The notes under the pieces were generated by a model that was not told the origin of the DNA, did not search any database, and saw only the letters and a program-made list of their open reading frames with translations. A stretch of 48,345 nt of DNA, from the IMG/VR virus record IMGVR_UViG_3300037258_000663, positions 1 through 48,345 of that record. The stretch is one strand, 5' to 3'. This stretch comes from a virus. Position numbers and translations under genes: made by a program. How positions within the stretch are numbered: the first letter of the stretch is position 1; every line of letters starts with the position of its first letter. Positions 31,375 through 39,588 of this stretch are shown in pieces.

Positions 31375-31988
31375 ACTTAGCTCGCGCCATTCCTCTGATC
31401 ACTTTTTCGGTGTCGATTCCGACTCGGCCGGCTGACATCGTAAAGCGGCACTTTAACCGCATGGCCAAGGAGTCGATGCGGGAGACGCTAGCCTATCATC
31501 ACGAGTTTAATCTGCCACTGCACTTCCAGCCGTCGGCGCGATCGCGCTATGGTTACAAGCCGCGCAAGCAGTCGTGGGTGATGCACAAGCAAAAAAAATG
31601 GGGGCAAGGTGGGATGGATTTGGTGGCCACGGGAAATTCGAAATCCAGGATCCTTTCCAAGCCAGCCCAGATCATCATCGGCGGCGCTGCCGAAGGGGGC
31701 AAGCATCCGATCAGCGGCAAACTGACCGTAAAATTCGCTTTCTCTGGACGGGTCGGCTGGCAGCAGGCTGATAAAGCTTATTTCAGGCGCACCGGCCGGT
31801 ACGAGAACGCGGCCAAGCGGCCTCGCACCGCGCCGCAGGCCAACGTCACTCTGGCCGACATGAAGCGCGAGGTTCGTGCGATTACTCCCGAGGAGCGGCG
31901 GACTCTAGCGGCCAAATTCAAAGAAAACCTGATGGCCAAAATGAATGCCCACCGCGCGGGTCGGCGGACGGTCGGAACTCGAGCCTAG
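31371..31988 (+). CDS. Basic head-tail or tail hypothetical protein (205 aa)
   Basis: Starts by ATGA overlap. Strongly basic, with HK/RK-rich segments (PRKQSWVMHKQKKWG) and a helical, charged C-terminus. The IKxHFNRMAKESMRETLAYHH-type helix is reminiscent of minor tail (neck) proteins such as gpZ, but this is weak. It lies between the presumed tail terminator and tube genes. Confidence 0.55.
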   Translation: MNLARAIPLITFSVSIPTRPADIVKRHFNRMAKESMRETLAYHHEFNLPLHFQPSARSRYGYKPRKQSWVMHKQKKWGQGGMDLVATGNSKSRILSKPAQIIIGGAAEGGKHPISGKLTVKFAFSGRVGWQQADKAYFRRTGRYENAAKRPRTAPQANVTLADMKREVRAITPEERRTLAAKFKENLMAKMNAHRAGRRTVGTRA

Positions 31989-31999
31989 CAAGGTGAAAC

Positions 32000-32911
32000 A
32001 TGCCCAATCGCTATAGCGGTTTTCCCGCCTCCTTCAACACCGGGGGCCTGGTGCTGAATCAAATCGGCGCCGCCCGGCAAACAGCGGGCCAGAAAATCTC
32101 CGACATCGTCCCGTCCGGATCCGTCGATCGAGCCGCCAGCGCCATGAGCGCGGCGGAGTCGGCTTGCCAGATCACCACCGGCGACCTGGCCACAGCACTG
32201 GGCACCGTCAGCCCCACAATCGGCTATGCCTGCACGGGGCCATCGAAATTTCAATACCAAAAGCGCGCCGACCCATCGTCATATTCCAGTTCCGGAATTT
32301 TTGCCACCTCAGGGCATCAGATAGCCACGGCGCAAACCGGGTTTCTTTATCCGGGACAGTTGGAGGCGTCGGGCGACAATGAAGCCAAGCTGACCCTGAT
32401 GTTCATTCCGTTCTGGGACGGCATCCACGACCCGCTGGCTTTTGCCAGCGCAGGACTTGGGGGCTCGCCCGGCTACAACTCACACTATTACATGGGCCCG
32501 CTCTATCTCAGCGGCGCCCAGATTCCCGGAGTGCTGTCGGTATCGATCGCCTTTGGCATCACCTGCAAGTCCCCGCGATTCGACGGCGATCCCTACCCGC
32601 GCACCAGTTCAATCATCAGCCGCAGGCCGATGTTCAAAATTAACGTGGAGCACGTCGACGTGATCGAGGCTACGCTGGGCACGATGTATCATGCCGCACT
32701 GGGGGCGACGATGGCGCAGTATTTCCGGCTGGGATCGCCAGGAGGCGTGCGAGCCGCTGACACGAGCGCAGTTCACGTAAAAATCTCCGCAGCAGCCGGC
32801 AGCTGGGGCGCCGAGGACCTGGGATTCCAGGAAGAGGCGGACGGCAGCGTCTCGCTCTTCGTGCGGCCCACGGGCACGATCTCAATGTCCCTTGGCAGCA
32901 CCATTCCCTAA
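32000..32911 (+). CDS. Major tail tube protein candidate (303 aa)
   Basis: This is a beta-rich protein with the segments FQYQKRADPSSY, GHQIATAQTGFLYPGQLEAS and IISRRPMFKINVEHVDVIEA. It occupies the tube position before the spike, the chaperones and the tape measure. It would stack in hexameric rings. The tube assignment comes from size and synteny; no diagnostic motif is visible. Confidence 0.6.
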   Translation: MPNRYSGFPASFNTGGLVLNQIGAARQTAGQKISDIVPSGSVDRAASAMSAAESACQITTGDLATALGTVSPTIGYACTGPSKFQYQKRADPSSYSSSGIFATSGHQIATAQTGFLYPGQLEASGDNEAKLTLMFIPFWDGIHDPLAFASAGLGGSPGYNSHYYMGPLYLSGAQIPGVLSVSIAFGITCKSPRFDGDPYPRTSSIISRRPMFKINVEHVDVIEATLGTMYHAALGATMAQYFRLGSPGGVRAADTSAVHVKISAAAGSWGAEDLGFQEEADGSVSLFVRPTGTISMSLGSTIP

Positions 32912-32928
32912 TTTAATGAGACTTGCGC

Positions 32929-34173
32929 ATGGCCACTCGAACTTGGCGACCTGGCGCCGCAGCGATCGCTAAGGAAGACACCGCGACGGTAGGCGGCACG
33001 ATTGAAGCGAGCGATCTGTTCATCGTGAAGATCGGCTCCAAATTGGTTAGCACAGTGGCCGGCTCGACCACGGCCGCTAACGTGGCCACGGCCATCGCCG
33101 CGGCGCTGACGGGCCTGGATCCCGACGTCTACCCGGAGTTTGGCGCCATCATCTGGGCGGCCGCGGGCGCTACCGTCACGGCTACAGCCAATGACGCGGG
33201 GATATTGAATTCGATCACCGTTTCCACGACTGAATCGGATGGCTCGGCTTCGGATGGCCAGACTTTTACCATCGCCAACACCGTAGCCAACAGCGGAGCC
33301 AACGTCTGGGACCTGACCGCGAACTGGTCAGGCGCCACCGTACCGACCACCGGCGACACCGTCATTTTGGAAAACTCAGACATCCCCGTGCAGTATGACC
33401 TGGCGCAGTCAGGTGTGACGCTCGCTGCGCTGAACATTCGCGCTAGCTTCGAAGCCGACATCGGCCTCCCAGAGACCAATCCGGGCGACTGGCCTGAATA
33501 TCTTCCCACCTACCTGGCCATCGGCGCCACACTACTGACCATCGGAGAAGGAGATGGAGGCGGCTCGGGGCGCATCAAAATCGACAACGGCAGCATCCAA
33601 ACCACGGCGGTGGTGCGCGCCACCGGCTCGGGAGAGGATAACGGGATCCCGGCGCTATTGTGGAAAGGAACCCACGCCAGCAACGCCATGACCGCGCTGA
33701 ATGGCGAGGTGGGAATCGCCTTCCTGGGCGGGGAGACGGCGACCGTTGCCAGCCTGACGGTCGTCGGCGCCGAAGTGGTGGTGGGAAGCGGAACGACACT
33801 GACCACTTGCATCTTGTCGGGCAATGGCAGCATCGAGCTGCGCTGCGCCGCGACTACGATCACGCTGGAAGGGGAAGCCGACACGATCACGGCGACCGGG
33901 ACGGGGAACATCACCAATTTGAACGTCTTTGCCGGCACCTTCGACTGCCAGCGCTCCTCAACCATCACCAATTGCACGATCGGCCCGGGCGGGACGGTGG
34001 ATCTGACGAATGCCACCGGGACGGTGACCTTCACCAACGCGATTTATATGGCCAAAGGAGCCTCGTTCATCGATCCCCGCGGGCTAGCATCCTTCGATTA
34101 TATTCAGCCACAGGGCTGCAGCATTGGCGATCTGAACGTCGACATCGGCGCCGGCCTACCATTCGAGCGCTAG
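32929..34173 (+). CDS. Beta-helix-like tail/spike protein (414 aa)
   Basis: The first 120 residues look like an Ig- or bacterial-surface-type beta domain (threonine/alanine-rich, VSTTESDGSASDGQTFTIAN). From about residue 125 there are repeated short strands (NGEVGIAFLGGETATVASLT, TTCILSGNGSIELRC, GNITNLNVFAGTF), the pattern of a right-handed parallel beta-helix. It is probably a tail decoration or spike that binds surfaces. Its position between tube and chaperone genes is unusual for a spike. ATG 32929 is used. Confidence 0.6.
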   Translation: MATRTWRPGAAAIAKEDTATVGGTIEASDLFIVKIGSKLVSTVAGSTTAANVATAIAAALTGLDPDVYPEFGAIIWAAAGATVTATANDAGILNSITVSTTESDGSASDGQTFTIANTVANSGANVWDLTANWSGATVPTTGDTVILENSDIPVQYDLAQSGVTLAALNIRASFEADIGLPETNPGDWPEYLPTYLAIGATLLTIGEGDGGGSGRIKIDNGSIQTTAVVRATGSGEDNGIPALLWKGTHASNAMTALNGEVGIAFLGGETATVASLTVVGAEVVVGSGTTLTTCILSGNGSIELRCAATTITLEGEADTITATGTGNITNLNVFAGTFDCQRSSTITNCTIGPGGTVDLTNATGTVTFTNAIYMAKGASFIDPRGLASFDYIQPQGCSIGDLNVDIGAGLPFER

Positions 34174-34179
34174 AAGCAT

Positions 34180-34193
34180 AAAGCGCGCGGAAT
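34180..34193 (+). repeat. 14-mer AAAGCGCGCGGAAT, copy 3
   Basis: Exact match to 12316-12329 and 18846-18859. Here its GCGCGCGG forms the left arm of the terminator hairpin at 34183-34220, just ahead of the tail chaperone gene. Confidence 0.6.
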
Positions 34194-34220
34194 GCCTACG
34201 CCGCGCGCCCGGTTTTTTTT
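34183..34220 (+). terminator. Terminator inside the tail module
   Basis: GCGCGCGG (34183-34190) pairs perfectly with CCGCGCGC (34201-34208), and TTTTTTTT follows at 34213-34220 after CCGG. It lies between the spike and the chaperone genes, so G and the tape measure either use another promoter or depend on read-through or antitermination. Confidence 0.7.
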
Positions 34221-34234
34221 GTCACAATGAAGCC

Positions 34235-34933
34235 GTGGACTATCAGATCTACATCCCCGAGGCCCGCGGCTGTTCGAGCGACCGCCTACGCGCTGTGGGG
34301 CTGGAGACGCTCCTGGATGCCGACACCCCGGTGACCGGCCTGGATGTTCTGGGTGGTCCCGATCGGGGCGCGGGGGTGATGTTTTATTTTGGGGACCATC
34401 CCCGGCCGGGCTATCATCCGGCCGAGCAAACCTGGAGCCCCTGCAAACCCAGCGGTGATCGACCCGCCAAGCGATTCTGGATGGGGCGCTCGCTGAAGTC
34501 ACCCCTCGTGCCGCATGACATTGCCCGGCGCCCAACGCTCGGTGGGATCGCGACCAAACTGGCGGACGATCAGCTATGGCTAGTACCCACTCCCAAGCGC
34601 CTGCCGCGGGTTTATGAGCTGGACGGGCTGGGGCGCCCGGTGCGGGCCTTGAAGAGCATCTACCGCGATTGGGTCGATCGGGCCTGGGAGTACTTCGAGC
34701 TCGTGCTGAAGTGGCGAGCCGAAGGAGGAGAGCTAGGCCTGACGGTTGCCGGCGGCTTCTTTTTCGCCGTGGGAGCCCTGGGGATGAACTATCGGCTGAA
34801 TGCCGATCTGGTCGACTGGCTGGGCCTGGTGGACGACATGGCCTTCCTGCGGATCCTCAATTCGGTGTTCGAGCTGGATGCGCTCGAGGCATTGGAGCAC
34901 GAAAAAAAAAATTTAGCAGTCCCCGCTATTTGA
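34235..34933 (+). CDS. Tail assembly chaperone G (232 aa)
   Basis: GTG start at 34235; the ATG 9 nt earlier is in another frame. The product is helix-rich in the second half (IYRDWVDRAWEYFELVLKWR, VDDMAFLRILNSVFELDALE). It lies directly before the tape measure gene and ends just after an A10-TTTA slippery run, exactly where lambda G, the short form of the G/G-T pair, ends. Such chaperones coat the tape measure during tail assembly. The sequence itself does not show a named family, so the call relies on synteny and the slip site. Confidence 0.65.
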   Translation: MDYQIYIPEARGCSSDRLRAVGLETLLDADTPVTGLDVLGGPDRGAGVMFYFGDHPRPGYHPAEQTWSPCKPSGDRPAKRFWMGRSLKSPLVPHDIARRPTLGGIATKLADDQLWLVPTPKRLPRVYELDGLGRPVRALKSIYRDWVDRAWEYFELVLKWRAEGGELGLTVAGGFFFAVGALGMNYRLNADLVDWLGLVDDMAFLRILNSVFELDALEALEHEKKNLAVPAI

Positions 34934-35019
34934 GCTTCCTCAGCTGGTCCCGCGGATTGGATCCGACCTATTGCCCTGCGCCGCTGGATGCGTGGCTGCT
35001 GGCCCGCGAATCGATGTGA
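34235..35019 (+). CDS. Tail chaperone G-T fusion by -1 frameshift (about 261 aa)
   Basis: Codons GAA AAA AAA AAT TTA (34901-34915) give the heptamer A AAT TTA at 34909-34915. A one-base backward slip reads on as FSSPRYLSFLSWSRGL and onward to a stop at 35019, adding about 34 residues to G. The extension ends 3 bp before the tape measure start. This mirrors lambda gpG-T, where a fixed low fraction of ribosomes slips. The T part here is shorter than lambda's. No downstream pseudoknot could be confirmed by eye. Confidence 0.65.
34909..34915 (+). promoter_or_regulatory. Programmed -1 frameshift slippery site
   Basis: AAATTTA, split A-AAT-TTA in the zero frame, is the canonical X-XXY-YYZ heptamer and sits at the 3' end of a run of ten A (34902-34911), near the end of the chaperone G frame. 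The zero frame stops at 34933 and the -1 frame continues to 35019. Confidence 0.7.
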
Positions 35020-35022
35020 TCC

Positions 35023-36567
35023 ATGAACGAAGACGTCGACATCAAGGCGAACGCCGACGGGGGCGACGCACTTTCGTTGCTGGATAGCATCGCCTCCTCC
35101 TTTGAGAAAATCGCCAGCAAGTCCCAGCATGCTAGCCAGGAGGGCAGCGCCGGTCTCAGCAAGATCCTAGAAGACGCCGCCGGCGTGGCGGCCGGGATGC
35201 TAGGCGTCGACTCGGCGATCAGCGTCGTGGAAAAAGGGTGGCAGCTGATGACGGCCGAAGTCGACCGTTACCTGGAACGTTTGGCGCACAAGGCCGAGGC
35301 ATTCGAAGACCTGGGGAAGATCCAGGAGAAGCTCTCGCTCATCGGCAGCCCCGAGACGATCGGCATCGTGGAATCGATCAATAAAAAGATCGGAGCGCAG
35401 GCGGGCACGGGGGACGCGATCGCCGAAGCACTGGCCAATCGAGGGCAAATCAGCGAACAGCAGGTCGGCAGCTTGGCTCAGCTGCTGGCCACGCTACGCC
35501 CCAGCGCCTATGGCGCGGGGGGCGGCGCAGGGGGGATCCTCTCCGGCGCGGAGGGGCTGATGGGAGCATTCGGAGTTGACGAAAAACAGGCTTTGGGAAC
35601 TTATCTGCAAGCCGGCCGACTCACCTTCGGTGGCAAGCCGCTCATTGAAGCAGCAGTCCAGGGCGCAGGCGATTTCAACGAGAGCGATCCGACCAATATG
35701 CTGGCGCTTGGCGCCGGGATTTCCCAGCGAGCCAGGGATCCGGATGCGACGGGACGTTTTTTGCGGCAGACGCTTCCCAAGCTGGTCTCCGAGGCGAACA
35801 AAAATTACGGCTATCAAGGCGGTTCAGAGCGCGATTTTGAAAGCTGGCTATCCTCCTCCGATGGCAAAGATTTTATTGGAAGCATGACGACTGGCGGCGC
35901 AGATTCCCCCTTTGAGCAGATGATGGGACCGATGGGGCGCGATCACGGTGGCAAGCTTCGACTGGCAACCTCCGAATGGCTCAAAAGTTTCACCGGTGAG
36001 GACAACAAGACCTCTCAGGCGATCCGGGCGGCGCGGCAGGCATTGCCGTCGATTAGCGATCCCTCGATTTATGGCCGCGAGCAAGCTGCGGCTGCGAAGT
36101 TGGCCCAAAGCCCTTACGAGCACAACCTGCAGATGCAGCGAGACTTCGCGGGCGCAAGGGCTGGGATGCTTGAAAACGACCCGGTTGGTGCTGAGAAAGG
36201 CAATTTAAGGGCCCTCTTCAAATCCACGCTGGGCGATCTTGGTTCGGGAGCCTTGGAAGAAAAACTCATCGAGACGCAATTCGATGCTGAAAGTTATGGC
36301 GCCAAGAGCGTCCGGGACGTCCGCAGCGCCGGTGCCAAGGCTCTACGCTCCCAGCTAATTCCAGCGCCGATCGACACGACGAGCTGGATTGGCCAGCCGA
36401 CCGAGTCACAGGCGGAATTCGAAAAAGGAAACCCCGAAGCCAAGCAGACCAATGACTTGCTCCGCGAGCTGATCGACAAATTAGACGGGCTCGAGATCAA
36501 CGTGCACGCGCCGAGCAGCGGCGATCACTACCCGGCCAGCCTGGACGTGAAGAAAACCGGACAATGA
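35023..36567 (+). CDS. Tail tape measure protein (514 aa)
   Basis: The product is long, helical and rich in Ala, Gly, Ser and Asp. A hydrophobic alanine-rich segment near residues 50-75 (ILEDAAGVAAGMLGVDSAISVV) precedes coiled-coil stretches. It lies straight after the chaperones. At about 1.5 A per residue it would set a tail of about 75-80 nm, short for a siphovirus. It acts as the ruler for tail length and exits with the DNA. It overlaps the next gene by 4 bp. Confidence 0.8.
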   Translation: MNEDVDIKANADGGDALSLLDSIASSFEKIASKSQHASQEGSAGLSKILEDAAGVAAGMLGVDSAISVVEKGWQLMTAEVDRYLERLAHKAEAFEDLGKIQEKLSLIGSPETIGIVESINKKIGAQAGTGDAIAEALANRGQISEQQVGSLAQLLATLRPSAYGAGGGAGGILSGAEGLMGAFGVDEKQALGTYLQAGRLTFGGKPLIEAAVQGAGDFNESDPTNMLALGAGISQRARDPDATGRFLRQTLPKLVSEANKNYGYQGGSERDFESWLSSSDGKDFIGSMTTGGADSPFEQMMGPMGRDHGGKLRLATSEWLKSFTGEDNKTSQAIRAARQALPSISDPSIYGREQAAAAKLAQSPYEHNLQMQRDFAGARAGMLENDPVGAEKGNLRALFKSTLGDLGSGALEEKLIETQFDAESYGAKSVRDVRSAGAKALRSQLIPAPIDTTSWIGQPTESQAEFEKGNPEAKQTNDLLRELIDKLDGLEINVHAPSSGDHYPASLDVKKTGQ

Positions 36568-37016
36568 GCAAGGTCAAACCCCCTCCCTATCCGACTATTT
36601 CCTTTACCGGCGGCAAGCTCAGTGGCGCGCTATTAAGCTGCCCGTCGCCACCGCCTCAGCTGCAGGTGTGGCGCACTCAGTTTGCCGGTGTCCAGGGCGA
36701 AAGTGAGATCGTCGGCATGACCGGCGGCCGCGACTTGGAATTTCAGGTGCTCTTATTCGGAGGGTTCTCCGAGCGCGACGATCTGAACGATTACATCACG
36801 AAGACGCTGGACGCCAATATCGGCCAAAACGGTCCGTTATCCGCCGATGGCTCGCGCGACAGCGGCTGGAGCCTATCGTGGGACAACTGCACGTTCGAAG
36901 GTTTCACGCGAACTTCGCAGGATCTGCTTGATATCGCGCAAACGATCGACGGCGGCTGGTATGTATTCGGCGTGCTGAAGTTCAGGCATCTGGGCCCAAA
37001 GAAACAACAATCCTAA
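36564..37016 (+). CDS. Distal tail-like protein (150 aa)
   Basis: ATGA overlap with the tape measure. The product shows beta strands and a mixed fold (TGGRDLEFQVLLFGGFSERD, FARTSQ-like turn, GWYVFGVLKFRHLG). Placed between tape measure and hub, it occupies the slot of distal tail/Dit or gpM-like proteins. No diagnostic sequence motif was seen. Confidence 0.55.
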   Translation: MSKVKPPPYPTISFTGGKLSGALLSCPSPPPQLQVWRTQFAGVQGESEIVGMTGGRDLEFQVLLFGGFSERDDLNDYITKTLDANIGQNGPLSADGSRDSGWSLSWDNCTFEGFTRTSQDLLDIAQTIDGGWYVFGVLKFRHLGPKKQQS

Positions 37017-37031
37017 GGGGATCGTTTCCCA

Positions 37032-39284
37032 ATGGCCGACGGCAGCTCCAAATCGAAAACTCCCTCCCGGCCGGCGCCAGCGCTGACGGTGCTTGTGAAC
37101 GGCAAGGAAGATTCCTCCATCTATCCGCTGTCGATCGAGCGCTCCGCCGGTGGCAAGCGGTTGGACCATGCGGTGCTCATCAGGCCGCAGCGGCCACTGG
37201 ACTGGAAACCGCAATCGAAGGACGTGCAGGAGGTGACGATCAAGGCCGACAAAAACGTGCTGTTCTGGGGGAAAATTTCCAAGGTAAAAAACCGCATTAC
37301 CCCGGCCGAAGATTCCCAGGCCTATGTGGCGCGCATCGAGCCGTTCCACTTCGGCTTTCCCCTGGCCGATTTCCCCGTCTATTCTCCAGCCAAAAAAGCC
37401 GTCATGAACGTCGACGGCGCGCCGCTGTTCAACCCGCTCATCGATGGGCAGATCTACGGCAACATGCACCAAAACGTCTTAACCAAAGGGGAAGACGCCA
37501 CGGGAGGTGCGAAGATCAATGTGTTTCTCGACCCGGAGAGCGCTCGGACCAAGGCCAGCCAAACCCTGCAGACCGGCAAAGCGGTGTCCTGGCCATTATC
37601 GTACGCGTTGGCCTGGAGCTGCTTCTGGCTCAACGGCAACCAGCAGTATATTCAAAATCCCTCTCTCAAGGACATGCAATCGGTCGTCGATGACGCCAAG
37701 GACCTGGTCCGCAATCTCCAGCTCAAACTTGGCGATTATCTGCCGCAGGTTCTCGATGCGCTACTGCTCCCGTTCGGCTATAGCTGGTTCGTCCAGCTGC
37801 AGGATGAAAAAGTGCGCCAGATCGTGCTATTCAAACGAGGCAAGGGAACCACACAGACGACGGTGAAGTTGCAGCGGCCAGGCGAGCTTTACGATTTCGA
37901 CAAAACGAATTTGGCCTCCGCCCCGGAGCTGGAGTGCGATTATTCGGCCGCGGTTAATAGCATGCACGGCTTGGCAGATTTTGTGGAAGTCGAGGCGACC
38001 TTCTACCTGGCCAAGGGCTGGGACCCGACGCAGGATGATCTAGCCAAGGCACCTGTGAAGTGCGCCCGCAACAATCCGGCCAACGATGGTACCCATCCCT
38101 ATGCCTGGCGAAAATGGGTGCTCAACGAAGCGGGCGATTATGGTGGTTTGCGTCCGGAACTAGGGGGCAAGGTCAGCAGCTCCGGATCCAGTTCGCCGGG
38201 CAGCGGTAGCCCTCCGTCGGTGAAAGGGGATCTGTATTACGATTTCTCCAAGGCGTTCCCCAAACTGAAACTGCTAGGCACCAAGACCGACGAATCGGAT
38301 GGGATCCCTTTTGATAACACATTTTTCGTCCCCAGGCGCCGCAAGTTCCTCCCCTGCTTAACGCTCGATCCCGCAGACGGGAAGCCGGCCGGCACAGTCC
38401 GGGGGGTCAGAATCCAATTCCTGGATCACAAGCAGCCCGCTCCCCCTTCCGGCTCCGGTTCTTCCCCCCCCCCGGCTTTGCCCGATCAGTACGACAGTAA
38501 GGGTGCGCTATCGAAGATGGCCTGGAAGGATGTCACCGCGGAGTGCCGGCTGGATGAACATGAGTGCTCGGTTGAGTTCACCGGCGAGCACTTGCCTGAT
38601 TTTATTTCCCCAGCGCCACAGAGCTACCGATCCCAGCCCTGGCTCGTGCGGGTCACTGCAACGATCCGTTTCGACCTGAGGATGTCCCGCTTCGGAGTCC
38701 GATCTTCCACCACCTCCACTAGTGCGTCTGGCGATACCGACGACAGCGCCAAAGCGCCGATCGCCGGCAGCCTATTGCCCAATCTGCATGAGCTGACGCT
38801 CGATCTGAAGGAGCGCTTTCATTGCCGCCTGGTTGACAAATCGTCGATCTACGATGGCTTCGTCCACGCCAATGCGCCGTTTCCTAGGATCGGCATTGCC
38901 GCCAGTGGCACGACCTCAACATCAACCAGCTCCACCTCCTCCGAAGCTGCGGCTTCGCAGCAGGTCTATCCCAAATCCCTGGAGATCGACGATTCTAAAA
39001 AGCTGCAGGACTACCTCGATGTTCTGCGGCAGACTTGGGATTTTCCGATGGTCTCCGGACCACTGGTGCTGGAGGGGGTCGACCGGACCGATTATGAGCT
39101 GGGGCAAGGTGTCACCAAGATCGAGGGACGGGAGGTCTCGTTACAAGACTCCAATAAAAAAGATGCGCTGTGTCCTCTCATCGCCGGCATCCAGTACGAC
39201 CTGCAGCGTCAGAGCACCACGCTCACCCTGGATCACTTCCGAGCGGATCACAAGTTCCTCGTCGACGCCCAAGGAATTCCATGA
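37032..39284 (+). CDS. Tail hub/baseplate protein (750 aa)
   Basis: The product starts with a beta-rich domain (LTVLVNGKEDSSIYPLSIER ... QSKDVQEVTIKADKNVLFWG) that matches the general form of T4 gp27/phage D-type hubs. A helical stretch follows (FWLNGNQQYIQNPSLKDMQS near residues 195-240), then several beta domains with Ser/Pro-rich linkers (SSGSSSPGSGSPPS; SGSGSSPPPALPD; TSTSSTSSEAAAS). It forms the end of the tail tube. It overlaps the small anchor gene by 4 bp. Part of the middle may be a receptor- or wall-binding insert. Confidence 0.65.
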   Translation: MADGSSKSKTPSRPAPALTVLVNGKEDSSIYPLSIERSAGGKRLDHAVLIRPQRPLDWKPQSKDVQEVTIKADKNVLFWGKISKVKNRITPAEDSQAYVARIEPFHFGFPLADFPVYSPAKKAVMNVDGAPLFNPLIDGQIYGNMHQNVLTKGEDATGGAKINVFLDPESARTKASQTLQTGKAVSWPLSYALAWSCFWLNGNQQYIQNPSLKDMQSVVDDAKDLVRNLQLKLGDYLPQVLDALLLPFGYSWFVQLQDEKVRQIVLFKRGKGTTQTTVKLQRPGELYDFDKTNLASAPELECDYSAAVNSMHGLADFVEVEATFYLAKGWDPTQDDLAKAPVKCARNNPANDGTHPYAWRKWVLNEAGDYGGLRPELGGKVSSSGSSSPGSGSPPSVKGDLYYDFSKAFPKLKLLGTKTDESDGIPFDNTFFVPRRRKFLPCLTLDPADGKPAGTVRGVRIQFLDHKQPAPPSGSGSSPPPALPDQYDSKGALSKMAWKDVTAECRLDEHECSVEFTGEHLPDFISPAPQSYRSQPWLVRVTATIRFDLRMSRFGVRSSTTSTSASGDTDDSAKAPIAGSLLPNLHELTLDLKERFHCRLVDKSSIYDGFVHANAPFPRIGIAASGTTSTSTSSTSSEAAASQQVYPKSLEIDDSKKLQDYLDVLRQTWDFPMVSGPLVLEGVDRTDYELGQGVTKIEGREVSLQDSNKKDALCPLIAGIQYDLQRQSTTLTLDHFRADHKFLVDAQGIP

Positions 39285-39586
39285 GCGATGGCCGAGACAT
39301 TCGACCGCGGCACATCGAGCACAACTCCGATCAGGCAGCCGGAGTGGTGCGCGTTCAGCTCACCAGCAGCCTGTCCGCGGGCGCATCCGCGACGGCGCTC
39401 CTGGTCTCCTACAGTCCAACGGGCGATAGCGGGACGGTTTCCGACGCCAGCAACTTTATCGCCGGCGATGAGGTGATCACCGTCTTCGATCCGTTCGGCA
39501 ATATAAGCGGCAACATCGGGGATCGTTTTTGGGCGGTCTATCGCCGCGACAGCGAAAGCTTCGAGCTCCTTTTTCAAACGTGCTAG
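39281..39586 (+). CDS. Stand-alone fibre anchor module (101 aa)
   Basis: This short protein (IRPRHIEHNSDQAAGVVRVQ ... FWAVYRRDSESFELLF) is a clear paralogue of the first 100 residues of the next gene, with RFWAVYRRD and IRPRH in common and about 40-45% identity by eye. It looks like the virion-binding N-terminus of a tail fibre without the distal part. It is intact, with ATGA overlap, so it may act as a collar or chaperone subunit, or be the relic of a lost fibre. Confidence 0.7.
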   Translation: MSDGRDIRPRHIEHNSDQAAGVVRVQLTSSLSAGASATALLVSYSPTGDSGTVSDASNFIAGDEVITVFDPFGNISGNIGDRFWAVYRRDSESFELLFQTC

Positions 39587-39588
39587 CC

